From: Tetracladium setigerum
Lineage: Eukaryota > Ascomycota > Leotiomycetes > Helotiales
Reading direction: 5' to 3'
Length of the DNA: 64,000 bases
NCBI GenBank assembly: GCA_031472005.1
Contig: PZJY01000012.1
Location: 1,240,001-1,304,000, forward strand
Shown: positions 36,801 through 47,679 of the stretch, in pieces
Position numbering within the stretch: position 1 is the first letter of the stretch
Layout of the letters: the number at the start of each line of letters is the position of its first letter
Notes under the pieces: generated by a model
Database searches by the model: none
Seen by the model: only the letters and a program-made list of their open reading frames with translations
Told to the model about the DNA's origin: nothing
Translations under genes and position numbers: made by a program

Positions 36801-38563
36801 GCCGCGACCAGCGCCCCAGCAAAACCAGGCGGCAAATCAACCGCAACGTCCGACTCCGGCTCAAGCCCAACAACAGATAGCCAATATGGACCCGGAGACG
36901 CGAAAGAAGTATGAGGCTCGCGCAAGGCAGCAAGGGCTTTCGCAGGCGGAGATGCAAAAGCTGCAGGCTATCAACAAGGAGGAAGCGATTCGTCCGCCTG
37001 AGCCTGGTATTCCGATGGACCCAGAAACAAAAGCTGCTACAGCTGCCAAGTTGAGGTCAATAGTTCACCCCCTTGCCAATGTCACGAAGGCAATCTTGAG
37101 GTGGTTCCAGATCACACACGATGAGACTCGATTGAGAGCTTTCTTCAACGCAGTAAGCAGATCTCTTCGGGTTTGACAGTGCTCTACTAACTTTGTCTAG
37201 AAATATCGACTACAAGCCCAATTCGTGGGATGGACATGAAGACTCCAAAAGATACCCTCTCGATTCGAGCTTCGGATATCGAAAAGGCACGATCTATGCT
37301 TGAAAGCATCGTCAAGGATCTGAGTCAGAAGTTCCCTTCGATGGTCAAGCCAGAGACGGCTCAGCAGCAAGGCGCACCTACCTCGCAAGCTGCTGCTCCG
37401 GCTTCTGCTCCAGTTCAAGTACCTCAGCCAGCAGCCAGCGGATCAGCGGCAGGCATGCCTTTGAACGCCGCTAACCTTCAACAGCAGCAACAGCAATTAA
37501 ATAAGCTTCATCAACGATCCAACAGTCGAAGCTCACACCATCCTCCTGCCGCTCCAACGTCAAGTCAACCTCCGTTCCAATTTGGAGCTTCTTCGCCGCA
37601 TGGTACGCCTGCATACATCGGCAAGAACACAATCACCCAGGATAACCTTCACATTCCTGCGAGGAAGAAGCAGAAGCAATCCGGCAATATGGCGCCTGGT
37701 CAGACGACTCCTGGATCCATTGCATCGCCAGAACTTAAGAGAGATTCAATCAAGCCCCAGAAGCCAGCATTGGTTTGTGTAGAGCCCGAGTGCGATCGTC
37801 ACAATGTTGGATTCGAGACCCAGGAAGCTCTAAATGCTCACACGCAAGAGGAGCATATCCGACCGCTCACTGACTCTTCGAAGTACGTTCAAGAGAATCT
37901 TGCCTCTCGCCTCGGCCTTGATGCCCAGGGTAAACCTCGCAAGGTGGCTACCCCTGCCACGCAAGATGCAAATGCGACTGGAATGAAGCAAGGTCAAACG
38001 CCAGATGTCAAAAATGAGAGCAATGCCGGTACCCCCATGAACCGACAAGTTTCGATGAACAGGCAGGCGAGCGCAGCTGGTGTGAAATCCAAGGCAACTC
38101 CATCTTCTCAACCAGGGCCAAAGGATGTCAAGCCAACAGTTCAGCCAGCTCAGGATGTGCAAGATCCTTGGGCGAATGCTACCATCGACCCAGCGATTTG
38201 TATCAAGCTTTTCAACCCTTTGAGAGTGGTGCTGGAGGGGCTATCTCCGACATGAATGTGTATCGCTGCCTCTCGCCGAACGATACCCCCGAGTCGAGCA
38301 ACCACGTTTCGGAGCCAAATAGCGATATATCTGAAGGTGTCACGCTAGACGTCAGTCTCGACATTTTTGACGATTCATGGCAGCCTTTTGGACCTGGCAT
38401 TGGATCTGGTCTTGACCTCGGTGATGCTGGTGAGGATGAATTGAAATTGTTCGATGCGGACCCACCAAACTACATGGTTTGGGACGATTATGTTGTTGAC
38501 GATTCCGCTTTTTCCAAACCTTTTGAGTTCGACACATCTCTTTTCTCAATGGACATCGAATAG
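33900..38563 (+). CDS. MED15: Mediator subunit 15 (Gal11/MED15), frame broken three times
   Basis: Mediator tail subunit that contacts transcription activators. Exons: 33900-34150, 34220-34334, 34385-37152 and 37201-38563. The N-terminus holds a polyglutamine run and then the KIX-like activator-binding domain (QMAIQQMIFSALSNQPTQH... to ...EGEIFEKSADRVSYKRAVD, residues about 45-130). Long Gln/Met/Asn/Pro-rich tracts follow, with a basic PAKKLKRASS segment near residue 850. Three single-base deletions interrupt the frame: at A3 36555-36557 (continuing as MAQNRPGGPQPNN), near 37227-37231 (QFVG then MDMKTPKD) and near 38189-38195 (TIDP then DLYQAFQPFE). Adding one base at each site gives 1499 residues ending DTSLFSMDIE. 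Clean continuation on both sides suggests sequence error rather than a pseudogene. Confidence 0.85.
33943..34016 (+). repeat. CAG/CAA repeat encoding polyglutamine in MED15
   Basis: A run of CAG and CAA codons with one AGG interruption encodes about 22 glutamines close to the MED15 N-terminus. Mixed CAG/CAA use shows selection at the amino-acid level as well as repeat growth. Length is likely to vary between strains. Confidence 0.85.
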
Positions 38564-39650
38564 GACAGTTCGTTGGTATAATATTTTCGGGCGTTTGATT
38601 TTTAGGGGGAGTGCGGGAAAGGTGGATTGGGGAAAGATACCCTACGGATATACCATGGGAAAAAGCATGCGAAGGCGTTTAAAGGGTACTTCATATATTT
38701 CAATTTGGAAAGACTTTTATCGAGGTGGATTTTGACTTTTATTTGACGAGTCGACACCACAGGGGGTGTCGCCAGGCAATGTTCACCTGACGGCTGGCTT
38801 GTTTATATGATATGATGACAGGGTGACAGGCAGAACTGTTTTAACCTTTGAAATTTATTAGCACTTCTGGGTTTTTTTACTTGGGTTCTCTCTGTGATCA
38901 CACTACAACTTAGATAATGATAATTGTGATGTATTGTTGAGATATCGTGCGAAATTGTTTACTGGTGACTGTTTTACTATTTTCGCGCTTCTGACTTGGA
39001 AATGAGCTGCAGCAGAGAATAGGCTGTGTGTGGAGTTCGCGAAAGGAGCAAGGAGTTCGTCCTTCCTTCTAACACTCAGCCATTTGACAAGGGAATTCGG
39101 TAGCTATTGGTGGGGCTCACCACAAGCAAGTGTTTCAATGATAAAATGTGGAAGTGTTTGTAAACAAACAAACGATCTCCTCGTTAAGCTTAAGCGAGTG
39201 CTGCTCAGGGGTCAGGGGGTGTGTTTTCAGGGTTCAGACGCGACGTGAGGTGCTTGTCGGCTTGTGCAGGGATCTTCGACCCGACCCGAACGACTATCAA
39301 CGCGATTTATCGAGAGCTTCCTCTACTCCGCACCTCTCTCTCTCTCTTTCTCTACACACTCTCCACCATCACGGACGTACCACAAACAGCAGCTTTCTTT
39401 CTGTTTGCAGTTTGAAGAGAAAAGGAAGAATCTTCTTGTATTCAAAAAGCCGCAGCTCCTACAACATAACCAGGTAAGTTTCCCGAGCTTTGATCCATGT
39501 TCCAACGCTCATCCTGCCCGCCTGCAGCTCAGACAAAAACACCAGAACGCGACTGAATTTACTTTCCACACCAGCCTTCTTCCAACGCTTCGTTCCCTTC
39601 CCTCGCCCTTCACCGAGACATTTTACCTCGAACTCTACGCATAGCTTCCA
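38564..39650. other. intergenic, promoter of the Whi5-like gene
   Basis: Nothing coding is recognised. The last 350 bases are pyrimidine-rich with a CT tract at 39337-39352 and probably form the 5' leader of the next gene. An intron may lie in that leader, since a GTAAGT donor is present at 39475 after CAG. Confidence 0.45.
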
Positions 39651-40721
39651 ATGGCTTCATCAACCTCTACGCGTCGCGTCCTCAGCGATTTGGATGTCAA
39701 TGCTCCTGTGGCCAAAAGTGTTAGCACGCCCTTGTCGAAGAGTAGGAGTGGCAGTGGCAGTGGCCCATTGTTTGGGGAGATTAAGATGGGTAAACCACAG
39801 GAAGAAAATGCCGTTACGGTTAGCTTTGCTGCCGAGAAGAGAGTTATTAGTAGTGGTAGTAGCGGGACTGGTGGGCAAGAAAGAGAGAGTGCATCCAAGA
39901 GGAGGAAGCTTAGTCGCGAGGATGTAGATTATGGAGGAAGATCATATCTAGTATGTTTTCGCTGTTCCGTGGCTGTTATTGAATACCCTGCTAATGTTTG
40001 GAATCAACAGTCCCCAAGTCCCAAACATCACCTTCCGGCTCCCCAGCTTCAACGCGCGCAAACAGCATCACCAATGAGGCAAACGATCTAAATGATACGC
40101 AAAATACCAGCTACACCATCCCAGATGAATACGTCTATCCCAGTACTGCCTCTCCCACCACAAGCCAACTACAGCCACAACCGAAATCATCTCCTCTTAC
40201 TTCTGAGCAACTTCGTGCTGTACGCAGCCCTTCCCTCGCACAAAATTATCCAGTTACTAAATACATCCCAGAAAGCAAGAGCAATCCGTCTCCGCCTCTC
40301 CCTCGCATCCTACAAAGTCCGCACAAACCAAATCGACGTCCCCATCTCGCGTCTCGAAGTCCGCGCCTCGTCCCTTCCCAAACTACCACCCCAACTACGC
40401 CGCACAATGTCCAGTACATCCATCACACGCCGAACCGCTCTACCATCTACAAAAATCTCCGCTGCATCTTTCTCCTCCTTCCCTCCCCCCTTCAACCACA
40501 ACTACGACGTAAATTTACCAGATAATAGTAATAACAAGAGGAGGAGAGAATTCGGCGAAATCCCATCTTCCCCACCACCCCGGGAGAGAGCGAATAGCGC
40601 GCCCACATCACCCATCAAACTTGGAGGGGGGAGCGAATTTGTGACAACTCCGATTCTACCACAGCAAAGGAAGGGGCTTTTGAATCCACCGTTTTTGGCG
40701 GGGAGATGGACAGGGATTTGA
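39651..40721 (+). CDS. Whi5/Nrm1-like cell-cycle transcription repressor
   Basis: Proposed exons 39651-39950, 40019-40219 and 40272-40721 give 316 residues. The second intron (52 nt, GTACGC donor, TTACTAA branch, CCCAG acceptor) is convincing. The first intron has two possible acceptors: CAG at 40010 would break frame, AAG at 40018 keeps it, so either the second is used or one C is missing from the C4 run after 40011. Residues about 168-197 (IRLRLSLASYKVRTNQIDVP) match the GTB-type motif of Whi5/Nrm1 proteins, which bind SBF/MBF factors and repress G1/S genes. The rest is disordered Ser/Pro sequence with candidate CDK sites (TPLS, SPSP, SPIK). A KRRK basic segment near residue 85 could be a nuclear signal. 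Confidence 0.72.
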
Positions 40722-41754
40722 CGAGTAGTGGTGTCACGGGAGGGCGGCGGATGGCTTGTTGAGTTTGATGAGGATGGGGAATTAGGCTGTGTAGAGAGTG
40801 ACTTTTGGGTCGAACTTGTGATATGACTGCATATATTTTGGTGTTGTGCTTTTTTTGAGTTGCATTGGGGGGATGCATGCATACATATCTGGAGTTTTTC
40901 TTTTGGATACCTTCATTGAGGTTGCTACTTTGATGGGTGTTGCTGTTGATGTTTTCTGGATGGGAAGGAGACGAGAGAAAGAGAGAAAACAGAAAGGAAC
41001 AGGTGGAAAGAGAGAGATATACCAGTTTGAATCAGAACCCATTCAGTTACTCCTTCTCATCCATCCGGGGTCGGTTGTGGTGACAAAAAGAAAATGGAAG
41101 ACAAAATCTAGCAAACAATATCAAAATCAAATCAACTCAAAATTGACACTTTACTTGTGTGATAGTACTGTTGGGTTGTGATTGATTCACCTATTAGCTA
41201 TGCATTCTAGATTAAGTCGGTATAGTAAGATTACAAGTAATGAGTTAAGTGAGTGAAGTGATGAGAGGTGATGAGATAGATTAAAGCACTGGGCTATTTT
41301 GGAGAGAACCCTCGCTTGCTCAGGTGGGGAAGACAACCCTTTCAATTTTCAAATAAGTAGGCAAGCACACGAACCAACTGTTAAATTCTAGAGACTAGAG
41401 TTAACGCATAGAAAATGTTTAAAGTTCGAAAAATTAGTTGCGTTTCTATGGAAGATTACTCCTCTCCTCATGCGCACCTCAGAGTTTCTAGTACTGAATG
41501 ATTTATTGAAATTTTTAGACGGAAATATAGAGTTGATTTCATATTGTACAGTTGGCTCCAATTGCGGTGTCCTCTTTTCGTACTCTTTCCCGTTATGCAA
41601 GCCACAACTTACTTAAGTGTCTAACTTAATATGGTTAGCACAGCTTTCTGTCATTATGGCAGCCTTAGGCTTTGGTCGCTGGTGGGATGCTTTGAAATTT
41701 TGCTGACCTTTGACAATATTGATAACTTTGCTTAATAGCAGTCAGTACTTAGAA
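40722..41754. other. intergenic, becoming AT-rich rightward
   Basis: G-rich composition of the Whi5-like gene continues to about 40960, then AT-rich sequence leads into the transposon remnant. I could not identify terminal inverted repeats or a target duplication. Confidence 0.5.
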
Positions 41755-42715
41755 ATGGCGCCACGTCTTGCGAAATCGTAAGTTGCTCTGGTCACTAGCA
41801 TACTTTCAAACGCACTATTTACTAACTCTAAGATCGCCACAGCGGCTAACTATAATACTCGTGATGTGCGAAGGATTCGCTTGAACGTTCGATATTATAA
41901 CCCCCGCCAAGCTCCTCAAAATAGCGGAGGACGAAAGCGAAGCATCACACCTACCATACTAGACGCCCTTTGCTAACACTTGCTAGAAAAGCCTGTGTCT
42001 ATATCAATCCGAGATAATAGTCTTTCTATTAGACGAGTTTAACGTTCTTGTTGCGGCTTCTATCATCGGAAGAGCGCTATGCTTAAGAAGCTGGACTAAG
42101 AAGCAAATCCGTCGGATTGCAAATGGAAGGAATGTAGATCTGCGTGATTACTATCTATACTAAGTGTCAAGTTTCTCCCTTAAGTAATTTGTCTTTGTAA
42201 ACAAGTCTAGCTGCGACAAACGTATTGGTTTCTGGCGGACGGGCTAGTCTCCTAATGGGACAACTCTTGTTCAAATTGCTAGATTCTAACGTGAGCAACG
42301 ATACTAAATACTGTTAGCGTATATATTGTATGGGATTATATTTAATCAAGTATTTTAGGGAACCACGGATAGCGAAGTCCTTGAGGATTTTTTAAGTAGC
42401 TATTACCCTTGTGCGGTAGGTGGCTAGAGCTGAATTCGGTGCTTATTATAGACAATATATCTTTTCAAAATATAAATTGAGTGCGTCAGATCTGTGTTAA
42501 TGCTGGAGTCAGAATTGTGTATTTGCTTTTATACTCTCAAGATCTTAATCCGATTGAGGAGTTCTTTACGGAATTAAAAGCATTTATTAAACGGAATTGG
42601 CAAGTTTACGAAGCTAGCCTAACCCAAGGCTTTGATTATTTCTTCAAATGTTATATCGACGTAGTTGGAGAATGGGAACGAAGTTCCTAAGGTCACTTTA
42701 GACATGCAGGCTTTA
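41755..42715 (+). mobile_element. decayed Tc1/mariner-type transposase remnant
   Basis: Fragments of a DDE transposase can be read in order but in different frames and with stop codons. They are MAPRLAKS at 41755, ATAANYNTRDVRRIRLN and GGRKRSITPTILDAL about 41835-41970, KKQIRRIANGRNVDLRDYY about 42100-42165, SCDKRIGFWRTG and VQIARF about 42205-42285, and finally LLLYSQDLNPIEEFFTELKAF about 42510-42590. The last piece is the conserved C-terminal block of Tc1/mariner enzymes including its catalytic Glu. The sequence is AT-rich with many stops, as expected after repeat-induced point mutation. It is not functional. It sits immediately downstream of the NLR gene, tail to tail. Confidence 0.8.
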
Positions 42716-42991
42716 GAATGGAAGATTTGTGAACTTGGAGTACAGTCGCTTACAAAACTGGCTTCCCCGCTGCTGAACGCTATTCGCTTGTGTATCGACA
42801 AGAATAGTGCGTGGGTTATCATTGCTCCTGACAATTTTAAGATTTCATGCGAAATCATGGGAAATGGAAACTAGGCAGCATAATTGACATAACATCAAGC
42901 ACTTCAGGATCGAGAAATGTTAATATCATTTGCGTGCAAAACTTCTTTCAACCCTTTCTTGAAAAACTATTCTAGATTTTGCATGTAGACG

Positions 42992-45900
42992 TCAAATTTC
43001 TAGTACATCAATTCGCCATTCGAGTAGCGTCTTGTGCGATGATAGAGTTTTTGGATGACTAGCGCCCAAGATCCTGGTCTGCAACTTCGCGCAATTTTCT
43101 AGTAGTTCGAGTGATTCTAGTCGGCGGCCATTATTGTTCCATACAAATGCTAGATTCTTCATGCTTATTAGCGTGGAAGGATGCTCCTGGCCTAACACCC
43201 TCGATCTCGTCTCCATTACTACTACTCCTAAGTCCTCGGCCTCTTTCCAGCGGCCTTGATTCTCGTATGTCAACGCCAGGTTCCCCATGCTTATTAGCGT
43301 GGAAGGATGCTCCTGGCCTAACACCCTCGATCTCGTCTCCATTACTACTACTCCTAAGTCCTCGGCCTCTTTCCAGCGGCCTTGATTCTCGTATGTTAAC
43401 GCCAGGTTCCCCATGCTTATTAGCGTGGAAGGATGCTCCTGGCCTAACACCCTCGAACATATCTCTAACTCTTTTGCTTGCAAGTCCTCGGCCTCTTTCC
43501 AGCGGCCTTGATTCTGGTATGTCAACGCCAGGTTCCCCATGCTTATTAGCGTGGAAGGATGCTCCTGGCCTAACACCCTCGAACATATCTCTAACTCTTT
43601 TGCTTGCAAGTCCTCGGCCTCTTTCCAGCGGCCTTGATTCCGGTATGTCGACGCTAGGTTTGACATGCTCGTCAGCGTGTCTGGATGCTCCTGGCCTAAC
43701 ACCCTTGAACATATCTCTAACTCTTTTGCCTGCAAGTCCTCGGCCTCTTTCCAGCGGCCTTGATTCCGGTATATTGACGCTAGGTTTGCCATGCTCGTCA
43801 GCGTGTCTGGATGCTCCTGGCCTAACACCCTCGAACATATCTCTAACTCTTTTGCTTGCAAGTCCTCGGCCTCTTTCCAGCGGCCTTGATTCTGGTATGT
43901 CAACGCCAGGTTCCCATGCTTATTAGCGTGGAAGGATGCTCCTGGCCTAACACCCTCGAACATATCTCTAACTCTTTTGCTTGCAAGTCCTCGGCCTCTT
44001 TCCAGCGGCCTTGATTCCGGTATGTCGACGCTAGGTTTGCCATGCTCGTCAGCGTGTCTGGATGCTCCTGACCCAACACCCTTGAACTTGTCTCCATTAC
44101 TACTACTTCTAAGTCTTCGGCCTCTTTCCAGCGGCCTTGATTCCAGTATGTCGACGCTAGGTTTACCATGCTCGTCAGCGTGTCTGGATGCTCCTGGCCC
44201 AACACCCTTGAACTCGTTTCCATTACTACTACTTCTAAGTCCTCGGCCTCTTTCCAGCGGCCTTGATTCCAGTATGTCGACGCTAGGTTTGCCATGCTCG
44301 TCAGCGTGTCTGGATGCTCCTGGCCTAACACCCTCGATCTCGTCTCTATTACTATTACTCCTAAGTCCTCGGCCTCTTTCCAGCGGCCTTGATTCTGGTA
44401 TATCAACGCTAGGTTCCCCATACTTATTAGCGTGTCTAGATGCTCCTGGCCTAACACCCTCGATCTCGTCTCCATTACTACTACTCCTAAGTCCTCGGCC
44501 TCTTTCCAGCGGCCTTGACTCCGGTATGTCGACGCTAGGTTTGACATGCTCGTCAGCGTGTCTGGATGCTCCTGGCCCAACACCCTCTTGTCTACTTCAA
44601 AGGCTTCGTTAAATTGTATTTCAGCCTCGTTATACCGTCCATCGCTTGCAAGACACCTCCCGTACCTCCAACCGAGTCTCATCCTATCTGACCCTCTTTA
44701 TCAACAATATCGGAATGCAGTACATATTGCACATGGGGAAAGTATATCCGCCAAAAGCCTCGGTTCTCATGGTCGTCATCGGGAAATAATTCTTCTAGCC
44801 GCGTAACAGCCTTCTCGCTCCAATCGGTAATCAACTCCTGTCTTCGAAGCCAGTTACGTGTTGCAAGATGTACTAGCCGATGAAGATCGAGTGCTTGATC
44901 TGCTAAGTGTTTGGTGATAAACGAGTATGCACTAAGTGTGCCAATTGCATCTGTCTCCTGCTTCCGGGACCGACCTTTTGGAAGTAGAGACTGTAGAATA
45001 TTCTTAGAATCTAGGCAGGCCATAAAAGACAAATAATCGGCTGCGAGTGGGTCTCGATCTCGGATCTGCTCAAACGAGATAAGCCATGTTGTGGCCACTG
45101 GATTCTTCACTTCATTATACCTGCACTCGTCCTCGAAGTCCTCGCTTAGAAGCTCAATTACGTCTTCTTCTTGCTCGCCAAGAAGGACTAGGTAATCCGA
45201 GAAAGCTATCCCGTTCTGATTAATGTATGCTGCTGCTTGGACGATGGCGAGTGGAAGGTAAGTAAGCTCTTCTAGCAAAGTCACTGTGTCTGCTTCGTTC
45301 TGAACTAGATTCGGTTCAACTAGCGCGTTCCGGAGAAGTTGTGTCGCCGCCCCTTTGTCCATCTCCCGTACGTCGATCACGTTCTTTTGTGCAAGCTTGA
45401 CCGCTATCTTCCGGTCTCGTGTGGTAAAGATTATATACCATAGCTACTTCTAGGCAAGTAGTCGACCAGACGGCTGTCTCCCTGCCCCGGTGTCTTCGCG
45501 AACCACAAATCGATCTCATCAGCGTTGTCGAACACTAAAAGCCACTGTCCACTGCGTTCATCGCTTAAGTGACTTTGTACCAGCTTCTTAATATCTAGGT
45601 TTTCCTCCTCCCAACCGGGTATGCGAAGATGTCGAGCCACGTCCAAATATGCTTGATGTAGACTTTCTAGGTTAGTCGTGGGAATCCAGATGACGGAGCA
45701 GTTCGGATGCTTTTCCTTGACTCGGTATACAAATTCGAGTGCCACTTGGGTTTTACCGACCCCTCCTAGGCCTGTGATGGCTACTTTGGTAGTATAGCCT
45801 TGCTCAATGAGTCCCTCTTCGAGCTTAGCCAGCTGAGGTTCCCGACCTGTAAAGTTGGGATTTCTGTCGAATGGCACCATGAAAGAAATCATACTATCTA

Positions 45901-46707
45901 CATGTATAGATTAGTAACAGTAAAATTATGTCAATGTGACTCACCTTCTACGTCTCGGGATTTGCTAGTGTTGGAGAATCCCTTTACTGTCATATGGAAT
46001 CGTTTCCATGCAGCTTCCTTCCCCTCCCCATAGATGGCTGGCATGGAGACTTCACAAAGGCCCATTAGGCAGTATACCAAATCTTCTTCCTGTGTTGTCT
46101 GGCGTCGTATCGCCCAATTCTGCCGCTCTGCTATGCTAAAATCAGAGAAAGAATTTCCTTGTAGTGCCTCGCTCGGAATCTGGGTGATCTCAGAGATCAC
46201 TTGTTGCAGTAAGTGTTTGCCGCCAAGCCGTTCGCCCTCCTTGGAGAAGAACTCGACTGTCGTAGGAGCGATTAGCTCTTGCAGCGTCCAGCCTCTAGTG
46301 AACCACTTGCTGGCTCGAAAGGCACCTTCCCACGTGCTCTGTTGTACCGGATAGTCTGTATCATTGCTTGGTGTTGACACATCCGCCAAATATACGTAGC
46401 ATTTCCTTGCATTTTGATACCAGCGGAACATCGAATTAATTGCCGTCGAGAGCTCAGCCGGATTTGACTTGTCAATGCAACAAGTGTCCACCCAGAAATA
46501 GAGTAGGCCATCTTTAAGAGCTTGGTTTCCACAGAACCGAATCTTTTTATAACCACTTTTATCCTTTCCACCGTCGCTGATGAGTTCTTGGTAAGTGACC
46601 TCTTGATTATTTATCCAGGTGTGTGAGAGTATGGCATATGTGAAGTTGTTATGGGTAGGAACTTCGATAAGGCTGAACCCGTCCCCCTCGAGTTTCAATA
46701 AACGCAT
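42992..46707 (-). CDS. HET - NB-ARC - TPR NLR-type protein, frame broken three times
   Basis: Fungal NOD-like receptor. Exons 46707-45945 and 45897-42992 (47-nt intron, GTGAGT donor, ATGTAG acceptor) give about 1223 residues if three missing bases are allowed. Order: HET domain (FTYAILSHTW, FWVDTCCIDKSN, FTRGWTLQELIAP; residues about 20-170), NB-ARC with P-loop GLGGVGKT (297-304), Walker B LLVFDNAD (374-381), a TTRDRK sensor and YLPLAIVQAA, then about 13 TPRs of 42 residues. HET domains trigger cell death in heterokaryon incompatibility, and NB-ARC-TPR parts sense and oligomerise. Breaks: near 45430-45437 (SSYGI then IFTTRD), near 44682-44688 (KEGQI then RLGWRYG) and at 43913-43915 (ISMG then NLAL). 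The frames match perfectly on either side. No neighbouring effector gene was recognised. Confidence 0.87.
43090..44620 (-). repeat. tandem 126-bp repeats encoding TPRs of the NLR
   Basis: The plus-strand 10-mer ctctttccag occurs eleven times, at 43241, 43367, 43493, 43619, 43745, 43871, 43996, 44122, 44248, 44374 and 44500. The spacing is exactly 126 bases (42 codons) except for one of 125 bases between 43871 and 43996. Each unit encodes an NxxGRWKEAEDL...RVLGQEHPxTLxSM TPR. Units fall into subtypes by the stretch after EAEDL: QAKELEICS, GVVVMETRS or EVVVMETSS. Near-identity at the DNA level indicates recent duplication or gene conversion. Confidence 0.95.
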
Positions 46708-47679
46708 GACGGGAGCTATGTAGTTAATTAGAGAGAATGCCCAAGCTAGAGAAAAGAACCGTGGACAGATGGAGTCTTCTTGTGTATGAGGACGACATGA
46801 AGATATCTAGGACTGGAGATGTTGGCACCTAGCTGAAAGGGCGAGGCGGAGTTCGTCACGTGTGATCTAGCGACTTAGAAATAGAAATTCACCCTAGCCT
46901 TATGCTTGAACAGCCTGATAGTAAAAGTGAGATTGATTTATCGGCTTTATCGATCGGCTTTTAGCCTTCATTTTACTTGGCACCTTTTATGCCAAGGAAT
47001 GTCTAATACTTTTCACTTCTCGGTTTCGGTTTTTTCTTCTTGCTAAGAACAGTGGCAAGATTTAATCACCCAGTAAAATGTTAAGTGACGCCGCCAGGGA
47101 ATTACCTTAATACCTTAATAAGCAAGCTTATGAAGGCAATTTTATTCAAACTCTTTATTGTACATACTTGAGATTTCAAAAGCTTCTTCGCTTTACTCGC
47201 AAGAAACAAAATCATCCAGTCCCAATACGTCATGTAATTTTTTATTTTTTTCTCATTTCACGCTCCTTTTGATTATTTAATTTACAAATTATAAAGAACA
47301 TGGCTTTTGGCTAAGGTAGGTAGGTGGTGGTGTATATGTTAGGTCAGTACAGATGCTGAAAATATATACGGTACACTCTCAAATCTTGAGTTGATTTATT
47401 ATAATTCTACACTTAAGATGAATACCTACTTGAAGGAAGTGTACTGCAGAACGGGCCTGTTCTATGAATTCGGGGTTTGACAACCCTGGGCATTATGAAT
47501 CTTCGTCTTATTAAGAAAAACTCTGTCTGAAATACTCGTACAGTCGTTGAAGTCATTCTCGTTTTCGTTGACGGGCTCTCAAACGAGCAGCAATGAACAG
47601 CCCAGTCCTGGTGATCAATAATCCGTCTCTCTCAGAACTCTGGGATGTAGCGATGCCTTGGTTACCACCATTATCACTA
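46708..47679. other. AT-rich intergenic region upstream of the NLR
   Basis: Contains the NLR promoter and the 3' flank of the exonuclease gene. 46900-47500 is AT-rich. A tandem duplication of ATTACCTTAATACCTTAATA type occurs at 47101-47120. No gene or transposon protein is readable. Confidence 0.5.

Noticed and set aside
43131..43838. 235-codon minus-strand open frame with RPLERGRGL repeats
   Set aside because: Out-of-frame reading of the same 126-bp TPR array.
43111..43926. 271-codon plus-strand open frame with repeated PRPLSSGLDS units, and a similar one at 43977-44612
   Set aside because: Antisense shadow of the TPR repeats; the periodicity is exactly that of the minus-strand TPR units.
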